From Poa pratensis (Eukaryota > Streptophyta > Magnoliopsida > Poales > Poaceae): a stretch of DNA of 64,000 bases. Under the pieces are notes generated by a model. It saw only the letters and a program-made list of their open reading frames with translations, did not search any database and was not told the DNA's origin. Within the stretch, counting starts at the first letter, position 1, and each line of letters starts with the position of its first letter. A program made the position numbers and the translations under genes. Where the stretch lies: contig CAMZMU010000075.1 in assembly GCA_947311845.1 (NCBI GenBank), positions 20,928,747-20,992,746 on the forward strand, given 5' to 3'. Of this stretch, positions 47,016-57,322 are shown piece by piece.

Positions 47016-48575
47016 GAAGAAATAGGCTTTCGCCCCGCTATATTAATATAGCAACCACCCGATACAAGTTTGAGACCACTGCTGGGCAAAACAGCACAGT
47101 CACGCCCAAAAGAAAAGAAAAAGAAAAAGAGAAGAAAACAATGCCGACATTGGAGGATCAACGAAAACAAAAGTGACTCGCAACCGCTGCGTTCTCTCCG
47201 GCAAAGGCCCACCACTATCCTAGCACTCTGAATCGCCGCGTACCAAGCAACACCTCCAAGAAGGAAAACAACGCTGACGCTGCTGCTGCCCGGACTGGTC
47301 CTAGGGTTTCCCCCGGTACGCTACAGGTAGTGGGGAAGAGGTACACCCGACGCCCTTCAGGAAGGAACAGCGACACTCACAAGCGTCACCGCGTCGGTGT
47401 CAATGACAGGGATTTCTCCCGACCTCGAAAAAACCACTTCCCTGGACAATCCGAAGCGCTCCACCCATCTTGCCACCCACCAACAAACGCCACCACGGAA
47501 TTGAGGTCACCATCGTCGTATCACCATGGCAAGCACTGCACGGCCGGTCGAACTGAGAAAGACCTGTCATAGACAGAGCGGCAGTACCACATCCACGTGG
47601 GAGGGATCAACCTCCACCGCCATAGACGGTAACCGACCGGACGCAGCACGCAAGAGCACACCAGGCCACTAGAGCCGGAGGGCGGCAGCAGCACAGCCAC
47701 CTGGAGGACTACCTCCACCGCCATCGGCGGGTGCTGACCGGACGCGGTAGCAGAGACAAACCAGGCCGGGCAGGCCCGGCCGGCCCCTGAAAGGGTCCGT
47801 GAAGTCTCCGCCACCACGCTGCTGCACGTAAGCCGTCGCCGCTGCTACCCTCTAGTTCGGCATCAAAGGCCCGGCCGGACCCAGAAGGGTCCGTGAAGCT
47901 CCCGCCGCCACGCTGCAGAAGACGCGGCGTCGTCACCGCCACTCCGTCACAGGCATCGTACCTCAGTCAAACCGGGTAGTCGGGTCGAGCTTGGACCCGC
48001 ACCGACCTAGATCGGGCCCGAAAGGGCCCAGATCTGGGCCTGCAGGGCCATGGCCGAACCCAAGCTACCCGCACCACCAACGGCGGCGCCGCCGCTGAGC
48101 ACTCACCACCGGCAGCAGAGGAAACCTCTGCCTTGTAGCCGAGCCGCCGTCGCCTAGGGACACCGCCCGACGCCGCTGAGCTCGCACCACTGGCAGCAGA
48201 GGAAGCCTCTGCCTTGAAGCCGAGCCGCCGTCGCCTAGGGACACCTCCCGGCGCCCCGCCGCCCCGCGCGAGGAGACCACCGAAGGGGGAGAAGCATGGC
48301 GCCGCCGCCGCCGACGCCGCCCGGGCCAAGTCCGGCGACCCACGCCGACGGCGGCCGCGGAGAAAGGAAGAAAAGGGAGCTCTTGGGAGGCTGCGGCGGC
48401 GCGGCCGGGCGCCCGCGCGGGGGGCGACCCGGTCGCGAGAGAAGGTGAGAGGAGGGGGCGGCGCGGCCGGCCGGCCGGCGCGGGCGCGGCGGCGAGGACG
48501 CGGCGGCAGCTAGGGTTTCGGCAGACCGCTTCCTTCCTGATGAGGGCTGTTTTTTGAGACGGAGGCTGCTTTACC
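47016..48575 (-). mobile_element. Short non-autonomous LINE-type element (1560 bp)
   Basis: A perfect 15-bp duplication ACTCTCCCACACTTA flanks it (47001-47015, 48576-48590). On the minus strand the 5' end holds AAACCCTAGCTGCCGCCGCG and a very GC-rich leader. The 3' end has GCTATATTAATATAGCGGGG then CGAAAGCC, a common terminus of grass LINEs. There is no RT or endonuclease sense. A 79-bp tandem duplication lies at about 48113-48248. Confidence 0.75.
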
Positions 48576-48700
48576 ACTCTCCCACACTTATCTTCTCCTT
48601 ATGCCACGTGGCAAGCAAGGAGGAGCCCAGACATACGATGTGGCACACACAAAACTAACCTTCATAGAGGCCGATCTTTTTTCTAACGAATTCAATTATA

Positions 48701-48864
48701 CTCCCTCCGTTTTTTAATATAAAATGTTTTACCATTTGTCCACATGCATATGTATACAAATATATTTAGACACATTTTTGTGTGCATGTTCACTCATTTT
48801 AGTGTACATGTAAACAACAACATGTACAATAGGTAAAACGTCTTATATTCATGCACGGACGGAG
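48701..48864. mobile_element. Stowaway MITE (164 bp)
   Basis: CTCCCTCCGT at the left and ACGGACGGAG at the right are the Stowaway tips, with TA on both sides (48699-48700, 48865-48866). AAATGTTTTACC and GGTAAAACGTC extend the inverted repeats. It sits 29 bp inside the intron from the exon 2 donor. Confidence 0.92.
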
Positions 48865-48893
48865 TAGATCGGATCGGGAACTTTCAAACTCAC

Positions 48894-49538
48894 CGGGTAG
48901 TACTGTTTGCGCCCATATTTATCCTTGAATACGCGGATATAGAATAGTCAGTGGTGACCTGAGGGTACATAGAGTCATGGAGTGGCCTCAGTTCCACCGT
49001 GTTGACGAACGGCGTGCCGGTGCCGGTGTTCACCACGCACGCCGGCACCCAGCTCGCCCAAGCGATGAAGACCGCCTCAGACCACCAGTAGCCACCCTGG
49101 TAAGTGTCCCAGTAGTTGCTGCCCAGGTGCACGTCGAACCAGGGACGAAGCTAGAAAATAATGCTAGTGGGGACAGAAGTATAATGAAGGTTTTTGTATT
49201 TTTCACTGGGTGAGCTGACACCAGCGGCTACAAGGCAGCTCCGTCCCTGCGTGTCGAACGATGGGCTGTTCTTGCCGTCGTAATTCCCGTGATAGAACAC
49301 CATCCGCACTAGGTACTTGGCACCCTTCTCGGTTGGGAGCGCGTAACAGTTCCGTACGCCGGCCGGGAAGCTCCTTAGAGTATTCGTGGAGGTGCGGACA
49401 CTGTCCTCTTGATCGGCGGCAACCCTGTGGTTCTCGCCGCCGTCGACGTACGGACTGTCGGAGACGTAGGGATGTTCGTGTCGATGTCCCGGCGGCCGCT
49501 GAATTGGTCGTCCATGCCGCAATCGATGCTCAGAAAAC
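48894..49538 (-). CDS. Malectin-like gene exon 2 (broken)
   Basis: After the AG at 49540-49539 the sense is GFLSIDCGMDDQFSG, the usual start of plant malectin-like domains. It then changes frame near 49470 to SDSPYVDGGENHRVAA, LRSFPAGVRNCYALP, KGAKYLVRMVFYHGNYDGK. A 110-bp MITE (49140-49249) interrupts the next residues. The sense resumes as HLGSNYWDTYQGG, AVFIAWASWVPACVVNTGTG and PFVNTVELRPL and ends at a GTGAGT donor (48893). The donor overlaps an apparent in-frame TGA, so that stop is intronic. Confidence 0.85.
49140..49249. mobile_element. hAT-like MITE (110 bp) inside exon 2
   Basis: The ends are imperfect inverted repeats CAGGGACGAAGCT and AGCTCCGTCCCTG, flanked by an 8-bp near-duplication (CGTCGAAC / TGTCGAAC). 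CAGGG-type tips with an 8-bp duplication point to hAT. It repeats the codons around the family's FD-x-HLG site, adds a net 118 bp, shifts the frame and brings stops. Confidence 0.75.
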
Positions 49539-49653
49539 CTGATTGACCACATATTCACACAACAACATCGGTTAGAGTATCGATCCAAAGCCTGCTATAT
49601 TAATTTGCGATGAAATATTCACATATGGGTTTCTGTGTCGTGTGACTATATAC

Positions 49654-49759
49654 CTTCCTGGCCGGAGACATGAACTGCTGTGGCAGCTAATACGGATGCA
49701 GCAAGGAAAACTAACAACGAAATTGAAACAAGCACTCTACGCCAAACGCGCAATGGCAC
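49654..49759 (-). CDS. Malectin-like gene exon 1 (signal peptide; start codon lost)
   Basis: The sense VLVSISLLVFLAASVLAATA is a clear hydrophobic signal-peptide core with small residues at its end, followed by VHVSGQEG and a GTATAT donor (49653-49648). No in-frame ATG lies ahead; the expected position reads GTG (49759-49757). A TATATATAT run at 49786-49794 may be the core promoter, but it lies close to the presumed start, so the true 5' end is uncertain. Confidence 0.6.
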
Positions 49760-51047
49760 CGAAAAAATGAGCACTGCCCCTCATGTATATATATTGCACG
49801 CCAACTTGAAATCAAGAGCTGGTGAGAACAGGGCGTCGACCTGTTGGCTAGCAGTGTGTCGCCCATCCGGGTTCCAGCCTTGGACTTGGCGGGTGCTCGA
49901 TCACCGTGGTTTCTTCCTAAAAAATGCCAGCCAAAGGCTATTACTGGTGGACCTTTATTTTTTTTAACATCAAGAGCTGTATCGTATGTTTGCGTCAGTC
50001 TATGACCTTGAGGCACTAACTTTAGTACGATTAGCAAGATCTGTTATTAAGGTAAGTTATTATGTTAGAAGCAGCTGCAAGGCACAAGATAAACACCCAA
50101 CATTGTACTAAGTATAATAATTACAGGTGGGCCATGTACATGCCTTCTTAGTAATAATAACTGACGCACTGTTCTCAGCCATTGGATATTTTGTTTTCAG
50201 TTAGTGTCCATTTTTGTATACCTGAATTCAGATGAAGTCCAACCAAAAGTTGAAGAAATTAAAATAGATCTGAACCTTGTTCGGCTTTGGCTTGCATTCA
50301 TGTGTAACTAAAATGTTTTGACCCAGATGCGTATCTTTTAGTACGTACTACAATGAGAACATATCGGCCGAGTGCACCCAACTTACGTAAGCATTCGCTG
50401 TAAATTTTACAAATTATGTAAAAAAAATACATGTAGACGCAACGTATATTTATCATGCAATGGAATCCAAGTTAAAATTAGAAACAGAGATGAATTATTA
50501 AAAAGGACAAATCTCTCTATGAAAATTAGCTAATAGTATAGATTATGAATTAAGCCCGTTAGCACTAGACACTGCATTTACCATTTTTATTTATCATATA
50601 AATTAGCTGTGTTTTAAATATACAGTTCAAATTAGAGTGTGCATACATGTTGTACTCTATTTTTTCCGTTCTCCTACAAGGATACTGTGAAGTCTATAAT
50701 TTCATTAAAATCTCTCACTGAAAATAGTAACTCCATCAATTTTATCGCTTTCTTCCAAAGCAAGGAAACAGGAGTTCTCCCATTAACATTAAGCAGAAGA
50801 TAATGGAAAGTTGAAATTATATAAGTGTGATGATCCATCTACGTGACAAGTGATAACAACTCAAGATTTAGTCTGACTTGGTATATTAAGTTGACATCTA
50901 TAACTTCATTGTAATTGCCCTTGAAGACGACATCATCATGGCGTTTTTCCAAGGAATCGACGAGAATTCTACTAACTACACAAATAAAAAAACAAGACCA
51001 CACGAAAAGATCAACCATCACCACGTCACACACAAAGAGTCTTAATT
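49760..51047. other. Upstream region of the malectin-like gene, no gene found
   Basis: AT-rich sequence up to the LINE. No ORF with coding character and no complete repeat is seen. Confidence 0.45.
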
Positions 51048-51357
51048 GAGACAAGCGTCAGATTTTATTTTTATTTTTAGAAAAGGGGGTGCGGATCCCC
51101 GGCCTCTGCATCAAAATGATGCACACAGCCGCCGCATTTAATTGCATAGTTTCAACATCCAAAAAGTTTACAATTCACGGATCACAGAGTGTGGAGATAA
51201 AAATCAACCAAAGGAATATCAAGAGTCTAAACATCTAGTCTTCTAGGATTTAACCATCCTCCCGGGCACAAGATAGAACGCACGACCGCCATCATGCGCA
51301 TACATGCGGTATCCATAATCCCCCTCTGATCCGCAGGTAGGAGTAAGGACCACGCGT

Positions 51358-54300
51358 TCATCCAGTAGATTGCTTTGTTGATAACCTGCAAATAATGAGC
51401 AATAGAGATTTTATTAAAAAAACATCATTTCTGCCATTCCAAATGAACCAAAGCAAAGCTGATACGCCTATATGTATCCGTGCTTTTGTTTTGGTGTCAA
51501 TTCCATTCAGCCAAGTACCAAACATATGTGCAATGCTGGTAGGCTTTGGGATATTGTAGGTAAAATGAAAAAGTCTCCAAATATTGCGAGCAAAGGAACA
51601 CGTAATGAAAAGGTGTTCAACAGATTCTGCCTCATTACAAAATACACATTTTGTACACCCTATCCAACGTCTTCTAGCAAGATTGTCTTTGGTTAGCAAC
51701 ACCTTCCGGTGAAGGAACCATAGGAAGATTTTAATCTTTAAGGGTACTTTCAATTTCCACAGTTGCTTGCTAAAATACCGTGTGTGTCCATTCAGTAAAT
51801 CAGCGTAGAGAGACTTAACTGAGTACACACCATTGGCATTCAAGCTCCATTTGAAAGTATATGGCGCATCTGTTAGATTAACTCGCATTAGTCTCTCCAC
51901 TAGGTGCAACCAAGCATTCCATTTGTTCCCAACAAGTGGTCGCCTAAATTGAATGGCTTCCGATAGAGGTGTTACCATCATGACATCCGCTACCCGAGCA
52001 TTTTTACGCCTTACTATGTTATAAAGAGAGGGATAGTCGTTCGCTAACGAATTTTGGCCTAGCCAAGTATCCTCCCAAAACCGAACCTGGAGACCGTTCC
52101 CTACAGTAAACATCCCACGTTGAAAAAAATCATGTTTTACCTTAACGAGTCCTTTCCAAAAAGGAGAATCGTTAGGCTGAGCTTCCACTTGTGAAAGTGT
52201 TTTTTCATGAAGATATTTATTCCTCAAAAGTTCCTGCCAAACTCCTTCTTCGTTGAGCAATTTAAAAATCCATTTACATAGTAAACATCTATTCTTTATA
52301 TCCAAAACCTCAATTCCTAATCCGCCCTGATCCTTAGGCCGGCACACAATGTTCCACCTCGTCAACCTATAATTTTTCTTTTTGTTATCACTTTGCCAAA
52401 AAAACCTTGATCTATAGAAGTCTAACCTTTTTAATACCCCCTTAGGTATTTCAAAGAAAGACAATAAGAACATTGGCAAGATTGTAAGAACGGAATTTAT
52501 AAGGACCAGACGGTCTCCGTATGAGAGCATCTTTCCTACCCAGGACGCCAACTTTCGTTCAAAACGATCCTCTACAGGTTTCCATTCTTTGTTCAAAAGC
52601 TTTCTATAATGAATCGGAACGCCCAAGTATTTGAATGGTAAAGAGCCGACCTCACATCTGAAGACTTGGCGGTATTCCTCTCTCTCCTCATTGGCCTTAC
52701 CGAAACAATACATTTTACTCTTGTGAAAATTTATTTTTAAACCGGACAACTCCTCAAAAAAGGATAAAATAAGTTTCATATTAACCGCTTTCTCAAGGTC
52801 CACATATTGGAGGATCGATACACCACCATCAACTAAATGCGGAATCAACCCCCCTACTTTTCCATCCTCTTTCGCACGAGCAATTAGAATCGCTAACATA
52901 TCTGCCACGAAATTAAACAAGATAGGTGATAGAGGGTCCCCTTGCCGTAATCCCTTAAGAGTTTGAAAATAATGACCGATATCATCATTTACTCGAACTC
53001 CAACACTTCCTCCTTGCACAAACCTCGCAATCCATTCACACCACTGCGGTGCAAACCCTTTCATGCGTAGGACTTGTTGTAAAAAAGACCATTTTACTTT
53101 ATCATATGCCTTTTCGAAATCTATTTTAAATAGCACCCCATCCAGTTTTTTCCTATGAATTTCATGGATCGTTTCATGGAGGACCACGACTCCTTCCAGA
53201 ATATTTCTACCAGGGATGAAAGCTATTTGGGTTGGACGAACCACTTTACTCGCAATAGTAGTCACCCTATTTGTACCCACCTTAGTAAAAAATTTAAAGC
53301 TCACGTTAAGTAAACAAATTGGTCTGTACTGCTCAATCCTGCTCGCATCCTCTCTTTTGGGCAACAGAGTAATAACCCCAAAGTTAAGTTTAAATAAAGG
53401 GAGATCTCCCGTTTGCAGCTGAGCAAACATCGCCATCAAATCCCCTTTAATAACATCCCAAAATTTCTGATAAAACTCCGCCGGGAACCCGTCTGGTCCC
53501 GGAGCTTTATTATGTTCCATTTGAGATATGGCCTCAAAAACCTCCTTCTCAGTGAAACATGCAGTTAAAATCTCATTTTCATCAGAGGAAATCTGCGGCA
53601 TATCCGCAGTCACATCCTCGTCCATCGTGAAATAATTTGTGGCCGGTGCCCCAAATAATTTCTTGTAGTATTCAGATATAAAAACTTTGAGGTTACTCTC
53701 TCCGACAATTGTTCCTTCATCTTGTTCTAACTGAAAAATTCGTTTCTTTCTATGTTTTCCATTCGCAGTTAAATGAAAATATCTAGTATTATTCCCTCCT
53801 TCTTGTATATATTTCACCTTTGCACGCTGCGCCCATTTAGACTCCTCATCTCGCATTAGTTTAGCCAGACATTCGTCAGCATCCTTCTTAGCAGCCCTTT
53901 CGGCCACACTTAGAGGGTTGGTTTCTGCCCGAATATCTAGCTCATCAATTAGTAAGATCAACTTTTCTTTTAATTTTTTGTAGTCGCCACTTAGGTTCTT
54001 CGCCCAACCACGCCAGAATTGGCGCAAATGACGTATCTTTTGCTGCCACCTCTCGACCGGTGAGGATCCAGTGGTAACCGAGAGCCACTCCTTTTTAACC
54101 ATCTCATAGAAATACTCATGGCGCATCCATGATAATTCAAATGAAAAATGATTTTTATTACCAAGAAAGGCTTGATCCCCTGAATCGATTAAAAGTGGTG
54201 TATGATCTGACCCCGTACGTGTGAGAGCATGCACCGTGACTAAAGGAAATTTTTGTTCCCACTCTACACTTGCAAGAATACGGTCCAACTTTTCGTAAGT

Positions 54301-54492
54301 TGATACCTCCCGTCTACTTGCCCATGTATATTGACGACCCGAAAAACGCAATTCCTTAAGGTCTAAACTTTCAATGATCGCGTTAAAAATGAAAGGCCAA
54401 CGTGCATTGAAATTTGCATTGTTCTTCTCTTCTTGTCTTCTAATAATATTGAAGTCACCACCCACCAACATGGTTTTGATTCGTTTTCGCAA
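51358..54492 (-). pseudogene. LINE ORF2: endonuclease C-half, reverse transcriptase without its catalytic motif, zinc finger
   Basis: The 1044-codon frame has the endonuclease GGDFN (residues 11-15) and SDH (95-97). RT follows with NKAPGPDGFPAEFYQ (about 335), FKIDFEKAYDKVKW (about 455-470) and GLRQGDPLSPILFN (about 503-517). The catalytic box should follow SILQY near residue 562, but the text goes straight to VDLEKAVNMKL; the two aspartates and about ten residues around them are missing without breaking the frame. The C-terminus has FWEDTWLG (about 805) and a zf-RVT finger with CTKCVFC and EHLFITC (about 960-985). The start at 54492 is artificial because the endonuclease continues upstream in another frame. 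Confidence 0.92.
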
Positions 54493-54744
54493 ATACGAAC
54501 CAATTCAGCTAAGAAATCAGCTTTCTGAGCCTCTTGTGCAGCTCCATAAACCACCACAAGAACCCAACAGAAGCCATCTAGCTTAGACTTCACATGAAAC
54601 TTGACGCAATACTCTCCTGTCACAACTTACTGGACACACAGGGATGCATTATTAATTCCTACTAAAATTGACCGCAAGTCATTTTGTGACAGCTCCTGGT
54701 ACCCCCCAAACGCGATCACCTCTGCCCTAGATGGTCTTGATGGA
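54363..54744 (-). pseudogene. LINE endonuclease N-terminal remnant
   Basis: Minus-strand sense before ORF2 reads LSQNDLRSILVGINN, then GEYCVKFHVKSKLDGFCWVL and VVVYGAAQEAQKADFLAELV, a match to the middle of the APE endonuclease of grass LINEs. A TAA between the first two blocks and a frameshift near 54490 separate them from ORF2. The first third of the domain is absent. Confidence 0.75.
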
Positions 54745-54768
54745 GAAAAAGGCAGCTCCGCCGTCTCA

Positions 54769-54937
54769 AGCCCGCCTGGCTGAGAGGGCGTCTGCAGCAA
54801 GACCGACCCTGTCGACCCCAGCCCGCCTGGCTGAGGAGACAGTGGCGTCGAAGCTGTCACCATCTCCCCCAGCCCGCCTGGCTGAGGGGACAGTGGCGTC
54901 GAAGATGACACCGTCTTCCCCAGCACGCCTTGCTGAG
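54769..54937 (-). repeat. Tandem repeats (about 57 bp) at the LINE 5' end
   Basis: The text CCCAGCCCGCCTGGCTGAG recurs at about 54770, 54819, 54871 and 54920 (last copy diverged). On the minus strand it encodes repeats of the type STPLSPQPGGLG in the frame that leads into the endonuclease remnant. Confidence 0.8.
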
Positions 54938-54953
54938 GAGACAAGCGTCAGAT

Positions 54954-55317
54954 CAATAGAGTGCCGGGCAGACACACAACTAAGTCACCATGGGCGTGTT
55001 GGTGCACAACCGTAGCACAAGAGACCGTGCAGTGGAGCCTGCCTATGGTAAACTTGGGAGATGTTGATAAGTTCGAGGCCGGTCAACTTGTGGTACTCAC
55101 CGATTGGTTCTTCAATTCTACACTAGTACGTTACAAAATGAGTGCCATACTTCAGAATAACAACACATACGAAATTGCTTGGCAACTTGGGATTTCGTTG
55201 ACTTTGCACTTCGGTGGACCCAACTTGTCTTGTGATATCTTACAAAACCATAAGAGGAGATTTGCTCCTGAGATCCAGTGATTCGGATATTTTAGAAAAA
55301 TCAAAACAAATATTTAT
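54954..55317. other. Unassigned sequence
   Basis: No repeat was recognised. The plus-strand ORF at 54961-55281 has no family I know and begins directly after the LINE target duplication. Confidence 0.35.
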
Positions 55318-55590
55318 GAGTTTTTTTTTTTGAAAAAATCCACTATATAGCCAATGAAATATTCCACAAAGTGCAAAAAACAAATTCAAATATTGATATT
55401 CTAGGTTACAGAAAAATGACAAAAGTGCGGATCTGAATGCATATATTAGAAATTTCCAAATTTATCAAAATTTGTCATTTTTGTGTAGCGTAGAATACAA
55501 AAAAATTGAAGTTGATATTTTGCATGTTCGTAAGATACATTCTTGGCTACATTCATGATGTTTTTCAATTTTTTTAGAACTTTTAAATAT
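55318..55590. mobile_element. Inverted-repeat MITE, AT-rich (about 270 bp)
   Basis: The left arm (ATAGCCAATGAAATATTCCA ... GTTACAGAAAAATGACAAA) and right arm (TTTGTCATTTTTGTGTAGC ... TTGGCTACATTCATGATG) are imperfect inverted copies centred near 55455. The type is uncertain; a long-TIR Mutator-like MITE is possible. Confidence 0.6.
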
Positions 55591-56023
55591 TGTTTTCGAT
55601 TTTTTAAAACACCAGAATCACTGTTACTCGGCAGCCGAAGACACTTTCCGCAAAACCACGACAATACATTTGAGTGCCTCAACTTGAAATACAACGAGCA
55701 AGAGATTATCTCTTATTATTCAAGTGCCACGAGTTGCAATACTATGAGCAAGACACTGTCGGAATCTGCTTTTTGCCAAGTACAATTTATTGGCATTCGG
55801 CAACAAAGTGGTTTAGATCGAGGGCCGTAAACAGGGCGGAGCTACTCAGTGCTATCCTGGTGCACAGACTCCAGGGTCGAAATAATTTGTTACGATCGAT
55901 TAGCTATTGTGCTTAGCATGTGCACCAGGTCCGAAAAAATTACTAACTTGCAGCCTCGTTTGGATGTGGGCACGTAGCCCGTGGCCTTTTCAGCACTGCA
56001 ATACATAGACTTTGAAGACTACT

Positions 56024-56334
56024 TATAGTGGGACGTATCATATATACAAGTATCGTGCATATGATAGTAGTGTATGACACTATGTTTATAATGTATAGTA
56101 TCATATGGCAGCATCATAGTGTCATTATATTTATTATTTTGCAGAATTTCAATGTAAATATGTATACAAGATCTATTTGCCATTAAAAGTTTCTATTTAT
56201 ACATGCTATGATAGATAGAGTATCTACCTATGTCACTCTAATCCTCTCTCTCTTAATTAATTAGCTGCCACATCATCATTTTTACGGGACCAAGATGCAT
56301 GATACTAGCTAAGATACTATAGCACTATGGCTAG
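56024..56334. mobile_element. MITE with ATAGTG/CACTATG ends (about 310 bp)
   Basis: ATAGTGGGACGTATCATATA at the left is an imperfect inverted copy of GCATGATACTAGCTAAGATAC...CACTATGG at the right. This class of MITE is common in Triticeae. The superfamily is not determined. Confidence 0.55.
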
Positions 56335-56534
56335 CCAAAGGCACCAAGGTCTGTAGACGTTTCTGGGAAGTAAATAATCTAATTTATTTAATTTGTCTTT
56401 GTCAAATACGGTTGCATGGATAGGTGTTTCTCCCTGAAAAAGCTCGTGAAAACTTTTTTAGGCAATCGCCTCAATGACGATAGTTTGAGTAACAATGTTA
56501 TTTGCAACGTGGAGAAAGAAAAATGAAGTATTTT

Positions 56535-56549
56535 GTGTGTGTGTGTGTT
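56535..56549. repeat. (GT)n microsatellite
   Basis: Seven uninterrupted GT repeats. The surrounding 56340-56620 has no other feature. Confidence 0.8.
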
Positions 56550-56619
56550 ATTTTGTTGAATTATGTATACCAAGATTTGTCACACACTACATTGTTAGTA
56601 GTTTTTGTCAAAGTTACCA

Positions 56620-57045
56620 CGGTAATTTTTTTGTAGCTCTGCCCCTGCTTCCTGGTACAACATTGGAACAAAGCCGGCATGGAATCCTTAAGACGCTGGC
56701 AATCGGTAGGCCAGGGGTCCATCCAGAATTTGATCCGTTCCCCGTCATCAAGATGGAAGGTGACGGAGGCATTGAAGATTGCTCGGACTCGATCATCAAT
56801 AGGCAGGGGGAGGCCATGCCACGGCTTATCGGGGTCGTTCCATTACTGCCACAGCCATCGTAGCTGCAGGGTGAGGCCTTGGGCATGAAGGTCCTTGCTG
56901 CCAAGACAACCAAACTCAGGTGAACGGCAGACAGTCGATCTTTTGACAAGGCCTTTACCCCCGGGCGCGGCAACGTCTTTGACCCAAAGAAAGCCTCGTC
57001 TCAGCTTGTCAATGGCCTTGGTAAGCCACTTGGCATCCATGCGAT
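56620..57045 (-). pseudogene. LINE ORF2 C-terminal fragment
   Basis: Minus-strand sense reads WLTKAIDKLRRGFLWVKD, GKGLVKRSTVCRSPEFGCLG, LQLRWLWQ, then an in-frame TAA (56846-56844), then WNDPDKPWHGLPLP, ASVTFHLDDGERIKFW. This is the region between the RT and the zf-RVT finger of grass LINEs. Both ends are missing. Confidence 0.75.
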
Positions 57046-57162
57046 CAGCCAGCGGCCTTCAACAGATCAACAACTCCAGACGCCGCTTAGTGTCTTTGTG
57101 TTGTAATAAGGGAGTTCCCTGTTTGTTTGCCTTAGACCTGGAGGCTGTTGGCTTTGCTGTCG

Positions 57163-57309
57163 TGTTAGACATAGCTAGGGTTGGGGAATAGTGCACGATA
57201 CCCTTGGTGGGTTCGGCTCTCATGTATTTATATAAAGTACAGGGTACAGGTTACAGGTATTTGTATACAACACGTACAACACAGAAGCTACCATATACAT
57301 AGTCTAACA
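57163..57309 (-). repeat. 3' LTR of the copia element (147 bp)
   Basis: TGTTAGAC...GTCTAACA ends, so the terminal eight bases are also inverted repeats. It contains TATTTATATAAAG, a possible TATA region, on the plus strand only. Confidence 0.92.
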
Positions 57310-57322
57310 CCCTCCCTCAATC

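Larger units (their letters stand above)
22981..49759 (-). pseudogene. Malectin-like receptor-kinase-type gene, ectodomain only, with a 25.4-kb TE-filled intron
   Basis: Three exons (49759-49654, 49538-48894, 23467-22981) encode a signal-peptide-like segment and one malectin-like domain (PF12819) of the kind at the N-terminus of plant LRR receptor kinases. Junctions keep phase: exon 1 ends in phase 1, exon 2 ends after two bases of an Arg codon and exon 3 supplies the third. The exon 2/exon 3 intron (23468-48893) holds Harbinger, copia, Athila, CACTA, two LINE-like insertions and two MITEs. Damage: no ATG at the expected start, a frameshift near 49470, a MITE in exon 2, and a probable one-base loss near 23007. 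LRR, transmembrane and kinase exons are not found; they may be lost or lie left of the window. Confidence 0.8.
51064..54937 (-). mobile_element. LINE (non-LTR retrotransposon), 5' incomplete
   Basis: A perfect 16-bp duplication GAGACAAGCGTCAGAT flanks it (51048-51063, 54938-54953). The minus-strand 3' end is A-rich (TAAAAATAAAAATAAA). It carries an endonuclease remnant, a long RT ORF and a zinc-finger C-terminus. The duplication shows that the present ends are the insertion ends, so loss of the front of ORF2 came from truncation at insertion or from an inherited deletion. Confidence 0.93.

Noticed and set aside
48065..48577. A 170-codon minus-strand frame rich in Arg, Ala and Pro.
   Set aside because: It lies in the GC-rich leader of the LINE-type element, contains the 79-bp duplication, and has no domain.
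48889..48895. A TGA after NSTTR that seems to end malectin exon 2.
   Set aside because: It overlaps a GTGAGT donor, and exon 3 completes the split Arg codon, so the stop is intronic.
49786..49794. TATATATAT as the promoter of the malectin-like gene.
   Set aside because: It is only about 27 bases from the presumed start, leaving no room for a leader; kept as a remark only.
54961..55281. A 106-codon plus-strand ORF after the LINE.
   Set aside because: No family, no conserved motif, and it starts directly at the LINE target duplication.
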